The notes beneath the pieces were generated by a model. That model was given only the letters and a program-made list of their open reading frames with translations, searched no databases and was not told where the DNA came from. Shown piece by piece: positions 1-9,200 of a stretch of DNA of 64,000 nucleotides. The stretch covers positions 2,248,001 to 2,312,000 of the forward strand of contig NZ_CP039852.1 in the NCBI RefSeq assembly GCF_006228385.1, given 5' to 3'. A program made the translations under genes and the position numbers. Position 1 is the first letter of the stretch. Every line of letters begins with the position of its first letter. This stretch comes from Salinimonas iocasae (GTDB taxonomy: Bacteria > Pseudomonadota > Gammaproteobacteria > Enterobacterales > Alteromonadaceae).

Positions 1-18
1 ATCAAGAAGATAATAAGA

Positions 19-95
19 TGGCGGAGCGGACGGGACTCGAACCCGCGACCCCCGGCGTGACAGGCCGGTATTCTAACCAACTGAACTACCGCTCC
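19..95 (-). tRNA. tRNA-Asp (GTC), copy 1 of array
   Basis: A 77-base tRNA read on the minus strand. It has a seven-base acceptor stem, the D-loop GGTTAGAAT, the anticodon GTC at 59-61, the T-loop GGTTCGAGTCC and an encoded CCA end at 19-21. The GTC anticodon decodes aspartate codons. It is identical to the other three copies and is the last in the direction of transcription. Confidence 0.98.
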
Positions 96-123
96 AAAGG
101 GAATGATATATCTGTATGCTACG

Positions 124-200
124 TGGCGGAGCGGACGGGACTCGAACCCGCGACCCCCGGCGTGACAGGCCGGTATTCTAACCAACTGAACTACCGCTCC
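124..200 (-). tRNA. tRNA-Asp (GTC), copy 2 of array
   Basis: Identical 77-base tRNA-Asp with GTC anticodon and encoded CCA. It is separated from copy 1 by a 28-base spacer of unrelated sequence, so the four are probably cut from one precursor. Confidence 0.98.
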
Positions 201-228
201 ACGAGGATATAGCATTGTTCAAACTAAA

Positions 229-305
229 TGGCGGAGCGGACGGGACTCGAACCCGCGACCCCCGGCGTGACAGGCCGGTATTCTAACCAACTGAACTACC
301 GCTCC
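229..305 (-). tRNA. tRNA-Asp (GTC), copy 3 of array
   Basis: Identical 77-base tRNA-Asp with GTC anticodon and encoded CCA, 28 bases from copy 2. The spacers between copies differ in sequence while the tRNAs are identical, as expected when tRNA sequences are kept uniform by selection or gene conversion. Confidence 0.98.
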
Positions 306-332
306 GAAGCCTTTAGCCTGAACGTATTGAAG

Positions 333-409
333 TGGCGGAGCGGACGGGACTCGAACCCGCGACCCCCGGCGTGACAGGCCGGTATTCTAACCAACTGAAC
401 TACCGCTCC
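333..409 (-). tRNA. tRNA-Asp (GTC), copy 4, promoter-proximal
   Basis: Identical 77-base tRNA-Asp with GTC anticodon and encoded CCA, 27 bases from copy 3. It is the first copy behind the promoter at 477-505. Confidence 0.98.
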
Positions 410-476
410 ACTTTTTCAATACTTTCAATAAGTTGAAACTTCCATTTTCAGGCCGTTCCCCCTTACTGCGGCGCAG

Positions 477-528
477 ATAATACGGTTATCGATATTAAGA
501 GTCAATGGTTTTTTTGCGAAAAAAACCG
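477..528 (-). promoter_or_regulatory. Sigma-70 promoter of the tRNA-Asp array with UP-like palindrome
   Basis: On the minus strand a -35 box TTGACT (500-505) and a -10 box TATTAT (477-482) are separated by exactly 17 bases. The -10 box is followed by a GC-rich discriminator (ctgcgccgc), typical of stable-RNA promoters under stringent control. Just upstream of the -35 box, at 507-528, is a near-perfect palindrome: GG, seven T, GCG, seven A, CC. It lies where an UP element would contact the RNA polymerase alpha subunit. Its promoter role is inferred from position and composition. Confidence 0.85.
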
Positions 529-616
529 TGAATCGGCGCGTTTGCACGTCTATTGGTCATAATGCTGAAATATCGTTCAATCTTTACCGGAGATTGCCGC
601 TTCTCTCGTAAGAGAT

Positions 617-2089
617 TTATCGTTTGCGCTTAAATAGTTTACTTAACCACGACGCACCGGAGTCTTCGCCGGAAGCTGTTGCAGTCGTTTGTTTTCGACG
701 CCGGATAACGATGCCCACAGCGATAAGGACAATCAGTAAAATGGTACCATTTACAGCAACCAAAAGAATAACCAGAGTACCTGTGCTCATATCTTCTTCA
801 TGGGCAGATGGGGATGGCACCTCAGTGTCCGTTGAAACCACTTCCGTATTTCTTTCCGGCGCTTCTTCGGCAGTCTGCGCAGTCACTTCTTCAGCAGGCG
901 GAACCACTTCAGGCGGTGCAGCCTGGAAGGTAAAAGGCGGCACATCAAGGATAAAATCCCGTCCCTGCGTGGTTTTACCGTAAACGGTAAGTTTAGCCCG
1001 AAACTGCCCTTCATCCAGAGCTAGAATCCGTTGCGTGCGGACCGCTGGCGAAGGTTCTGTTAATGAAAAGTTCTGCAGGTCCCCGTTCGGGTAACGTATT
1101 TTACCATCGACAAGAATAGACTGGATATCCACCTGTTCACGATTCACATCGATCATCAGTGTATGATAATTCTCATCTCCCTCAGCCATCACAACATCCA
1201 GTTCAACCGGGTTTGGATAAAGCATCAGGTTAGGATCGACTTGCTCACGGGTATACATCGGGGTGATTACCCTGAAAACCGGTTTCCACTCACCGGCGGG
1301 GACCGAAAGATTAAATTGCCCTGTAAAGGTGCCGTCAAGCGGCCGTTCGTCCATGCCCCGACCATTATCTTCAAAGGTTGCTATTACCGCATTATCTGCG
1401 CCGAAATTGTCAAAGTTGGGATTGTTAGTGCTGACTAGCTCGATTTCCAGTTTCACCACATCACGGAACTCTGGCTGATTAATTGGCTCATCACCATTTG
1501 CCAGATAAGCTGTTTGCTTCAGAATTTCGCCGGAGAAAATGGTAGAGGGTAACGGCTCTGCATGAAGGGATATGTCAGAAATTACCATTATTCTGCTATC
1601 GGGTTTGATCTGCCCAACTGCCTGCCAGGGACCCGGTACCGGATTTTTAATGGTTATCATGTCAAAGGCAGCATCGTCATACCATTTGACGTTCTCTTTT
1701 TCGGCGCGGGACTGGTATATTTTAGAGCCGTCCGGGCGCACCAAAACGATGGGCGCAGACCCATAATCACGAAAGAACACCATGGTGACTTCTTCTACAT
1801 TATGGTCGACCCTGAAGCGGTTTTGCAGCAGCGTAATGGAGTTCTGGTAATTATCACCTAACCGGGCGATAGGCCTCTTTGCGCTATCAGGGGTACTCTT
1901 CTGTTTTTGGTCAGAGCCGGCGTTTTGAGGAACGTTTTCTGTTGTTTCAGTCTGACTGGCAGCAGAGCCGGCAACTTGCGCTGCGGAAACACCCGGATTG
2001 ACCATCAGGGTGCTCAGGATAAAAAAGACAAGCATTGTTGTACGCGAAAGGCTAAAGGCGCCCCCTGCCCCGCACAGATGCTTAATCAT
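617..2089 (-). CDS. TIGR03503-type membrane-anchored protein of unknown function
   Basis: About 490 residues. A hydrophobic N-terminal segment ending near NPGVSAAQ looks like a signal peptide. A long extracytoplasmic region follows, then a Pro/Glu/Thr-rich linker, one transmembrane helix (GTLVILLVAVNGTILLIVLIAV) and a short Arg/Lys-rich cytoplasmic tail. The order matches the TIGR03503 family of Alteromonadales and Shewanella, for which no function is established; the assignment is from memory of that family. The start is uncertain. The ATG at 2089 gives a plausible leader after dnaQ. An earlier in-frame ATG at 2137 lies inside dnaQ and would give an unusually long leader. It is probably cotranscribed with dnaQ, whose end lies 17 bases upstream of the chosen start. 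Confidence 0.8.
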   Translation of the reverse strand: MIKHLCGAGGAFSLSRTTMLVFFILSTLMVNPGVSAAQVAGSAASQTETTENVPQNAGSDQKQKSTPDSAKRPIARLGDNYQNSITLLQNRFRVDHNVEEVTMVFFRDYGSAPIVLVRPDGSKIYQSRAEKENVKWYDDAAFDMITIKNPVPGPWQAVGQIKPDSRIMVISDISLHAEPLPSTIFSGEILKQTAYLANGDEPINQPEFRDVVKLEIELVSTNNPNFDNFGADNAVIATFEDNGRGMDERPLDGTFTGQFNLSVPAGEWKPVFRVITPMYTREQVDPNLMLYPNPVELDVVMAEGDENYHTLMIDVNREQVDIQSILVDGKIRYPNGDLQNFSLTEPSPAVRTQRILALDEGQFRAKLTVYGKTTQGRDFILDVPPFTFQAAPPEVVPPAEEVTAQTAEEAPERNTEVVSTDTEVPSPSAHEEDMSTGTLVILLVAVNGTILLIVLIAVGIVIRRRKQTTATASGEDSGASWLSKLFKRKR

Positions 2090-2106
2090 CCCTGTATACA
2101 AATATA

Positions 2107-2826
2107 TTACTCGCCCTGAACTTCCCGCCACAAACATTGCCCACCACTGTTTTGCACTATATCTAAGCGCGCTTCATGCTGTTCTAATTCATCGGCGGTT
2201 GCGCGAATAACCTTTAATTTATTTGCACTCCGGTTAACCCGACGAATAGCAGAGCCATCATTTTCGCTGTCCTGGCCGCCCTGACCGGCCAGATTAAGCT
2301 TCGTCTGGCCACCTGTCATCATCAGGTAAACGTCAGCCAGAATTTCAGCATCCAGCAAAGCGCCGTGCAGCTCCCGATGGCTATTATCAATACCATACCG
2401 CTTACACAATGCATCCAGATTGTTTTTCTGGCCCGGGTGGGTACGCTTAGCCAGTGCCAGGGTATCTAATACTGAACAGATTTCACGTGTTTTAACTGAG
2501 TATGTAGAGGGCTCTTTAGCAAATTCATGGTCCATGAACCCGACGTCGAACGGGGCGTTGTGAATAACAAGCTGTGCACCTTTGATAAACGCAATAAAGT
2601 CGCTGGCTACATCCTTAAACAGTGGCTTGTCTGCCAGGTATTCATTGGTGATACCGTGAACTTCGATGGCTTCCTGCTCAATTTCACGCTGCGGATTGAT
2701 ATAAACATGAAAGTGGTTGCCTGTCAGTTTGCGATTGACGACTTCAACACACCCGATTTCGATGATGCGATGCCCTTCTTTCGGGTCAATACCGGTAGTT
2801 TCTGTATCCAGCACAATCTGGCGCAT
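2107..2826 (-). CDS. dnaQ: DNA polymerase III epsilon subunit (3'-5' proofreading exonuclease)
   Basis: 239 residues, close to E. coli DnaQ (243). It is the proofreading exonuclease of the replicative polymerase and works bound to the alpha subunit. All DEDDh exonuclease motifs are visible: Exo I with D7 and E9 (VLDTETTG), Exo II HNAPFD with D94, and Exo III with H154 and D159 (HGALLDAE). The C-terminal tail that binds the polymerase subunit is present but diverged. The ATG at 2826 is chosen because the homologous core starts there; upstream in-frame codons extend into the divergent promoter. It is divergent from rnhA, the arrangement usual in gammaproteobacteria. Confidence 0.96.
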   Translation of the reverse strand: MRQIVLDTETTGIDPKEGHRIIEIGCVEVVNRKLTGNHFHVYINPQREIEQEAIEVHGITNEYLADKPLFKDVASDFIAFIKGAQLVIHNAPFDVGFMDHEFAKEPSTYSVKTREICSVLDTLALAKRTHPGQKNNLDALCKRYGIDNSHRELHGALLDAEILADVYLMMTGGQTKLNLAGQGGQDSENDGSAIRRVNRSANKLKVIRATADELEQHEARLDIVQNSGGQCLWREVQGE

Positions 2827-2859
2827 GTTTTCTATTCTCGTTACTTCTGACTTTTTGCT

Positions 2860-2865
2860 AGTATA
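2860..2865 (-). promoter_or_regulatory. Candidate extended -10 of dnaQ in the dnaQ/rnhA divergent region
   Basis: On the minus strand TATACT is preceded by TGG, giving an extended -10 motif about 34 bases upstream of the dnaQ ATG. No good -35 box accompanies it. The same bases read TATACC on the plus strand, so the two divergent promoters may overlap. This is only a motif match. Confidence 0.35.
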
Positions 2866-2913
2866 CCAATCCCAAATCACCTGACCATAAGCCAGTTAAA
2901 AAAAGGAGTGCCT

Positions 2914-3381
2914 GTGGGCAAAAAAGCGATAGAAATCTATACCGATGGTTCCTGTCTGGGTAATCCGGGTCCCGGTGGCTATGGTGCGGTAATGATTTAC
3001 AACGCTCACCGTAAAGAGTTGAGTGAAGGCTACTTTGAGACAACCAACAACAGGATGGAGCTACTGGCGCCTATTGCCGCGCTCAACGCGCTTAATGAGC
3101 CTTGTCGGGTCGATATCACTACCGACAGTCAGTATGTGAAAAATGGTATCAATCAGTGGATCCATAACTGGCGAAAAAATGGCTGGCGGACGGCGGCTAA
3201 AAAGCCGGTTAAAAATGTCGATCTCTGGCGTGAGCTTGACGATGCTGTTAATAAACATGATGTAACCTGGCACTGGGTAAAAGGGCATTCAGGCCACCCG
3301 GAAAACGAGCGGTGCGACGACCTCGCCAGAGCCGCCGCAAATAAACCCACAAAGCCTGATGAGGGCTTCAAGCCGGATTAA
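2914..3381 (+). CDS. rnhA: Ribonuclease HI
   Basis: 155 residues, exactly the E. coli length. It cleaves the RNA strand of RNA-DNA hybrids (primer removal, R-loop control) in the cytoplasm. The DEDD metal site is complete: D11 (YTDGSC), E49 (NRMELL), D71 (TTDSQY) and D135, with the catalytic-loop histidine H125 ([10 protein letters not shown]). The start is GTG at 2914. The ribosome-binding site AGGAG at 2904-2908 lies five bases upstream, whereas the earlier GTG at 2908 overlaps that site and cannot use it. It is convergent with the next gene, leaving only 15 bases between the stops. Confidence 0.97.
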   Translation: MGKKAIEIYTDGSCLGNPGPGGYGAVMIYNAHRKELSEGYFETTNNRMELLAPIAALNALNEPCRVDITTDSQYVKNGINQWIHNWRKNGWRTAAKKPVKNVDLWRELDDAVNKHDVTWHWVKGHSGHPENERCDDLARAAANKPTKPDEGFKPD

Positions 3382-3396
3382 TATCCGGCAGCGCGT

Positions 3397-4374
3397 TTAC
3401 CAGTGAGCAATAAGCTTGCCCTGGGTAGCGTTCGCCTCAAGCCGCTGGTGCGCGGTCGCGATATCCTCGGCCGCCAATACCGTATCGATATTAACCTTCA
3501 GATCGCCCTGACTGAACGCCCCCAGGAACCTTGCAGTAAAGGCGTTGATTAAATGTGCTTTGTATTCATCTGAGCGGCTTCGTAACGTTGACCCCACAAT
3601 CTTCGCCCTTTTAGTGAGCATCAACCCAAGGTCCAGTTTATCTGCATATCTGCCACCAAGCATGGCAAGATAGACAATAGTCCCGTCCTTTGCCAACACC
3701 GACAGGTTTCGGTTCAGGTAATCCCCACCGACAAAATCGATAACTGTATTTACCCCCTCGTTCCATTGTTCAGAGACAATCTTCGCAAAGTCCTGTTGTT
3801 TATAGTTAATCAGACAACTGGCTCCCAGACTTTCGCACAGTGCAAGCTTTTCGTCTGTGGATGCAGTAACAGCGGTGTTTATCCCCTCGAGTTTGCACAG
3901 TTGTATTGCGGCAAGTCCAACACCACTGGCACCGGCATGAATTAAGGCTTTTCCCTGTGAAGGTGTTTGGGCAATATCGAAAAGCGCCTGATATGCGGTA
4001 AGAAAAACCTCACTTAATCCAGCTGCCTCATGCATAGACAATTGCGACGGTAATGGCATGAGGTGTCTTGCATCGACCACGGCCTCTTCGGCATAACCGC
4101 CACCGGGCATCAACCCAAAGACCTTATCACCTGTTTTCCATTGGGTTATATCCGATGCCACCTCTATCACCTCACCGGCCGCTTCCAGGCCAAGAATCTC
4201 ACTTTCACCGGGAGGCGGTGGATATTTGCCCTGGCGCTGCAGCGTGTCAGCACGATTGACCCCAAAGGCATGGACTTTAATCTTAACCTTTCCTTTTGTT
4301 ACCGAAGGCGAATCAGTTTCGCGGATAGTCAGCCCCTGCGGGCCTGACCCTGAGTCATAATCAATATATCGCAT
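3397..4374 (-). CDS. NAD(P)H:quinone oxidoreductase, PIG3/zeta-crystallin type (MDR superfamily)
   Basis: About 325 residues. The protein has the GroES-like N-terminal fold of medium-chain dehydrogenases (GVNRADTLQRQGKYPPP, LGLEAAGEV) followed by a Rossmann domain with the NADPH motif HAGASGVGLAAIQ. It lacks the structural-zinc cysteines of true alcohol dehydrogenases, which points to the quinone oxidoreductase branch (TP53I3/PIG3-like). It probably reduces quinones or reactive carbonyls in the cytoplasm; the substrate is not predictable. The ATG at 4374 is preferred; a GTG three codons upstream (4383) is an alternative. It is divergent from rlmI. Confidence 0.9.
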   Translation of the reverse strand: MRYIDYDSGSGPQGLTIRETDSPSVTKGKVKIKVHAFGVNRADTLQRQGKYPPPPGESEILGLEAAGEVIEVASDITQWKTGDKVFGLMPGGGYAEEAVVDARHLMPLPSQLSMHEAAGLSEVFLTAYQALFDIAQTPSQGKALIHAGASGVGLAAIQLCKLEGINTAVTASTDEKLALCESLGASCLINYKQQDFAKIVSEQWNEGVNTVIDFVGGDYLNRNLSVLAKDGTIVYLAMLGGRYADKLDLGLMLTKRAKIVGSTLRSRSDEYKAHLINAFTARFLGAFSQGDLKVNIDTVLAAEDIATAHQRLEANATQGKLIAHW

Positions 4375-4477
4375 TTCAATCACTTTATTTGCATGGTACC
4401 GAAGGTTACGTTGCGTTAGGCAAAACAGATGATTCTGCTATACTGCGCCGCCTGTTCGAAATCATTTAAGTAAGCCT

Positions 4478-5665
4478 ATGTCCGCCAAAATTATTCTTCA
4501 GCCTGAGCGCGAAAAATCACTGAAACGCCATCATCCCTGGGTTTTTGCCAGTGCGGTTGCAAATGTAGAGGGACGGTGTCGTGCCGGCGACACCGTAGAC
4601 GTTTATGGCAGTGATGGCAGCTGGCTGGGCAGAGGCGCATACTCACCCGAGTCACAGATTCGGGTCAGGATATGGACATTTGACCAGAACGAACCTGTCG
4701 ATAACGGTTTTTTTATGCGCCGCATTGAGGAAGCTATCCTGTTGCGTCGCACTGTTATTAATATGTCCACCACTAACGCTTTCAGGCTGGTCGCGGCAGA
4801 GTCTGACGGACTCCCGGGCGTGACAATTGATTTGTACAACAACGTTGCAGTACTGCAGCTTTTAAGTGCAGGTGCTGACAAACAGCGTCAGAAAATCGTA
4901 TGGGCATTACAAAAGTTACTGCCTAACATTGGTCTTTACGAGCGTTCTGATGTTGATGTGCGCAAGAAGGAAGGACTTGAACTTCAGACTGGCCCGTTGA
5001 CTGAAGATGTCCCTACCCGCGTTGAGATTAAGGAAAACAATATCCGGATTCAGGTGGATATTGAACAAGGCCACAAAACAGGGTTTTACCTGGACCAGCG
5101 AGACAGCCGGGCACGCGCCGGGCACTATGCAAAAGACAAACACGTGCTTAATTGCTTCAGCTACACTGGCACTTTTGCTTGTTACGCATTGGCTGGCGGT
5201 GCCAGACACGTAACTAATGTCGATGTCTCAGAGTCGGCCCTGACCCTTGCTAAAGAGCATCTTGCACTGAACAACTTCAGCACCGAACAGGCATCCATGG
5301 TGAAAGGCGATGTTTTTGAGGTATTGCGTAGTTATCACCAAAGTCAGACACAATTCGACATGGTCATTCTGGACCCGCCAAAGTTCGTGGATAGCAAAGC
5401 ATCTTTGAATCGCGCCGCCAGAGGCTATAAAGATATAAATATGTACGGTATCCACGCAGTCAAACCAGGTGGCTTACTGCTGACATTCAGCTGTTCAGGG
5501 TTAATGCCTGCAGATCTGTTCAACAAAATCGTTGCTGATGCTGCACTGGATGCCGGCCGGCGGGTTAAAATTATTGAAAGATTATCACAGGCAGGAGATC
5601 ATCCGGTTAGCAGCACATACCCTGAGGGGTATTACCTCAAGGGATTAATCTGCCAGGTATATTAA
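4478..5665 (+). CDS. rlmI: 23S rRNA (cytosine-1962-C5)-methyltransferase RlmI
   Basis: 395 residues against 396 in E. coli RlmI. It methylates C1962 of 23S rRNA using S-adenosylmethionine. An N-terminal PUA-type RNA-binding domain (about residues 2-80; HPWVFASAV) is followed by a class I methyltransferase domain. That domain has the SAM-binding segment [14 protein letters not shown], the DPPKF motif, and the TFSCSG segment typical of this m5C family. It is monocistronic, divergent from the quinone oxidoreductase and convergent with the PilZ gene. Confidence 0.95.
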   Translation: MSAKIILQPEREKSLKRHHPWVFASAVANVEGRCRAGDTVDVYGSDGSWLGRGAYSPESQIRVRIWTFDQNEPVDNGFFMRRIEEAILLRRTVINMSTTNAFRLVAAESDGLPGVTIDLYNNVAVLQLLSAGADKQRQKIVWALQKLLPNIGLYERSDVDVRKKEGLELQTGPLTEDVPTRVEIKENNIRIQVDIEQGHKTGFYLDQRDSRARAGHYAKDKHVLNCFSYTGTFACYALAGGARHVTNVDVSESALTLAKEHLALNNFSTEQASMVKGDVFEVLRSYHQSQTQFDMVILDPPKFVDSKASLNRAARGYKDINMYGIHAVKPGGLLLTFSCSGLMPADLFNKIVADAALDAGRRVKIIERLSQAGDHPVSSTYPEGYYLKGLICQVY

Positions 5666-5697
5666 ACTGCCAGCTGTATTTAACTACGTACACTTGC

Positions 5698-5715
5698 GGG
5701 CGGTAAATACCGCCC
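5698..5715. terminator. Hairpin between convergent rlmI and PilZ gene
   Basis: An eight-base perfect stem (GGGCGGTA / TACCGCCC) with a two-base loop lies 33 bases after the rlmI stop and just before the PilZ stop. There is no T-run on either side, so if it terminates transcription it does so weakly or with Rho. Confidence 0.4.
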
Positions 5716-5725
5716 TGTGTGGGTG

Positions 5726-6028
5726 CTATTTCATTTCTGAAATTTCAACACCGATAATACAGCTGTTTTCAGATTCCTGAACACAGCGCACAACCGTAGC
5801 GCTGGCCGACAGAGAGGGGATCTGTGAACTGGTTGACTCAATAGAGACTTTAACCTCTGTTCCCAGCTCCACCGATGGCTCATCGACTTCTAACGACATG
5901 CCGGTAGCACTGATATCCTTGCAAACCGCCTGTAATGTCCGGCTCGACTCATCGTCGTTTATCTGCACCTGACATGGCGAATTCACCATCATTCTGAAAA
6001 AGTTACGCTTATCATCGTATCCCAACAT
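5726..6028 (-). CDS. PilZ domain protein (probable c-di-GMP effector)
   Basis: 100 residues, essentially a single PilZ domain. Both c-di-GMP-binding motifs are recognisable: R8xxxR12 (KRNFFRMM) and D38-x-S40-x-x-G43 (DISATGM). It therefore probably binds the second messenger and passes the signal to a protein partner. The ATG at 6028 is chosen because AGGAG sits 10 bases upstream; an in-frame start 16 codons earlier has no such site. It is a possible output for the c-di-GMP enzyme encoded at 55200-57569, but nothing in the sequence links them directly. Confidence 0.88.
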   Translation of the reverse strand: MLGYDDKRNFFRMMVNSPCQVQINDDESSRTLQAVCKDISATGMSLEVDEPSVELGTEVKVSIESTSSQIPSLSASATVVRCVQESENSCIIGVEISEMK

Positions 6029-6205
6029 TTTTATACTTCTCCTGACTGCTGCATCGGCAACACCGACCCATCTCATACCGAGCTATTTGTTATAGGCGGC
6101 AGAGATCTACTTGTCAACAGGGATCATAGGCAGGTACAACCCCGACGAATATAATGTTTTACAACACATATAGCTGCTGTTTACGAAGCGTTAACCGAAA
6201 AAGGC

Positions 6206-9200
6206 TTAAAAATCTGCAAGAAAATTTTGGATTCTTTTTGCCGAAATCGGATAGGCAGTACCAAGTTGCTGGGCAAATAACGACACTCGCAGTTCTTCTA
6301 TCATCCAGCGCCCTTCACGAAGTGTTTCAGGAGCCTTACCTGATGGATACTTTTTGCAGGTTTGCTCATACTCGGCGGTAACTTTTTCGATAGTCAGCTG
6401 CGCCTGCCGATCTTTGGTCGGATCAATCGGTAGCTTCTCCAGTCGTCTGACTAACGCTTTTATATAACGGTTCCAGTCTGCAAGTCTGGCGGCCCCGATG
6501 TCGGTAACAAAGCCAGGGTAAACTAACGACCCAAGATGCTGGCGGATATCTCCCATCGCACCAACCATCGTCAGCGGTATATTGCCTTTCATTTGTTTCT
6601 GACACTGATGCGCCAATGTCAGACCGGTTTCTACATGCTGCGCGATTTCGACAACCTTGTCGTTGATCTCGCCTCTGACCCAGTCGGCACACTGCTCAAA
6701 CACCCTCTGTGTTCGAATGACTGTATTGTGTTCCTGTTCAAAGGTCGCTCTGAGGCTGTCGATACCGGCAAAAATGCAATCATCGACCAGCGCTTTAATT
6801 TGACCAAACGGATTGAAATACAGGCCGAGTTTCGCTTTGTTGGGCAGCGTTTTTTCCAGATGACCTACGGGAGAAGGTATTGCCGCACGCAAAAGTGCGT
6901 TCACGCCATCCTCGTGAAGTTCACGAGCCCGGTCTTCATCGTCCACCAGAACGATGTCTGCTTTTGCCCCTTGTCGCACAAGTGCCGGGTAAGCCTGCAC
7001 CTCAAAACCACCGACCTTTTGAACAAAGGTGTCCGGCAAGTTATCAAAATCCCAGCTTTGCAGGCCTTTTCTTTCCAGTTCCGGCGTTGCGGCTTTCTCA
7101 AACGTCTTTTGTACCTTTCCCTGACATTGTTGTTTAAGCGACTCAAGGTTATCGCCTTGGGCTATAACCTGCCCTTTTTCACTGACAACAGCAAAGTGCA
7201 TGGTTAAATGGGTATCAACCTGCGGCAGGTTCCAGTCGTCGGGCAATACTTCAACGCCGGTCATCTTGCGTAACTTTGCACTTAGTGCTTCAAGCAGTCC
7301 TACCGGACGGCCATTCTTATCCTGCGGACTGATATCCGCCAGGCAAGCCTGCGCAAAGTTAGGTGCAGGTACAAAGTTTTTTCGCAGCCGTTTAGGCAAA
7401 CTTTTAATTAACGCGACCACGCGATCATGGCGCAGGCCCGGTACCTGCCAGTCAAACCCAATATCACTGACCTGATTAAGCACTGGCAGCGGAATATTGA
7501 CGGTTACGCCGTCGTCCTCGGCGTTTGGCTCAAAATGGTAACTGAGCGGCAAGGTGATATTGCCCTGCTTCCAGACATCCGGATAACCGTTTTTAGCTGC
7601 ATCCGGCTGTTCCCGATACACATCTTCTTCTGTAAAAGTCAGTGCTACCGTTTGGTTGTGTTTATACCATTTTTTAAATGCGGCTTCGTTATTCACATCC
7701 TGTGGTAGACGGTTTGCATAAAAGGCGACCAGTGTCTCCTCTTCAACAATCAAATCCCGTCGCCGCGTCTTTTGCTCAAGTTCATCTGCCTGGGCAAGCA
7801 ACGCCTGATTATCCTGCAAAAAGGCATAGTTGAGACGGGTGTCACCGTTCACCAGCGCCTCCCGAATGAAAAGCTCCTGACACAGCGCTGGGTCAATTTG
7901 GCTGTATACTACCGGACGCTTTGCCACAATGGGTAAGCCAAACAGGGTGACTTTTTCATAGGCGATAACCGCACCACGTTTTTTCGACCAGTGCGGCTCT
8001 GCATAGCTGGATTGCGTCAGGTGGCTGGCCAGCGATTCAACCCAGGCCGGGTCAATTCTGGCGTTCACCCGGGCAAACAAGCGGGAAGTCTCTACCAGTT
8101 CAGCCGCCATAACCCATTTAGGCTGGCGCTTTGACAGGCCTGACCCGGGGAATATCATAAAGCGCGTATTACGGGAGCCCAGATATTCCTTATCCTTGTC
8201 TTTTGTCCCCAGATGCGACAGCAAGCCGGCACAGATAGCCTGATGAACCGCCTGATAATCTGCATCCTGATTACTCAATCCCAAATTAAGTTCGGCCAGA
8301 GACTTTTTAAGCTGGCTAACAATATCCTGCCACTCACGCATCCGCAAATAGTTGATAAAATGCGACTTACACCACTTACGAAGCTGATTGTTAGTCAGGG
8401 CATTTTGCTGTTCCCGAAAAGCATTCCAGGTGTTCAACAGGCTAATAAAGTCCGACTCTTTGTCTGCAAATTCACTGTGTGCTTCGTCCGCCTGCTGACG
8501 CTTATCACTGGGGCGTTCGCGAGGGTCCTGAATAGACAACCCGGCTGCAATGACCATTACCTCACGCAGCGCGTTGGTTTTATTAGCCTCAATCACCATT
8601 CGGGCGTAGCGGGGATCAATAGGCAGTCGCGCTATCTGACGACCCGTCTGTGTCAGGGTGATTTTTCCCTTGTCGCGCGCGATGGCTTCAATTTCTTCGA
8701 GCAGCCTGAAACCGTCATTAATATTACGGTTATCCGGTGGTTGAACAAACGGAAAACGGCTGATCTCACCCAGTCCCAGCGCCAGCATCTGCAAAATGAC
8801 AGATGCCAGGTTTGTTCGTAAAATTTCAGGATCAGTAAACTCAGGTCGTCCCAGGTAGTCCTCTTCGCTGTACAGGCGAATACAAATTCCTTCTGACACG
8901 CGCCCACAGCGACCGGCTCGCTGATTTGCAGAGGCCTGAGAGACAGGCTCTATGGGTAGGCGCTGAACTTTTGAGCGGGCACTGTAGCGGGAGATTCTCG
9001 CCATACCCGGGTCGATAACGTACTTGATGCCCGGCACCGTCAGTGATGTCTCAGCAACATTGGTCGCCAGCACAATACGTCTGCCACTATGAGGCTGAAA
9101 TATACGGTTCTGCTCAGCTGCAGATAGCCTTGCGTAAAGTGGCACAACTTCGGTATTGCGGTACTTTTGTCTGGATAAGGCGTCCTGCGCATCCCTGATT

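Noticed and set aside
18..410. CRISPR-like array of four long repeats
   Set aside because: The repeats are complete 77-base tRNA-Asp genes with encoded CCA, and the spacers are 27-28 bases of ordinary tRNA-array spacing.
6536..7207. 223-codon open frame on the plus strand inside hrpA
   Set aside because: It is antisense to a well-conserved helicase, has no ribosome site and no recognisable protein features.
8213..8821. 202-codon open frame on the plus strand inside hrpA
   Set aside because: It is antisense to conserved helicase motifs and its translation looks like a mirror of the hrpA coding pattern.
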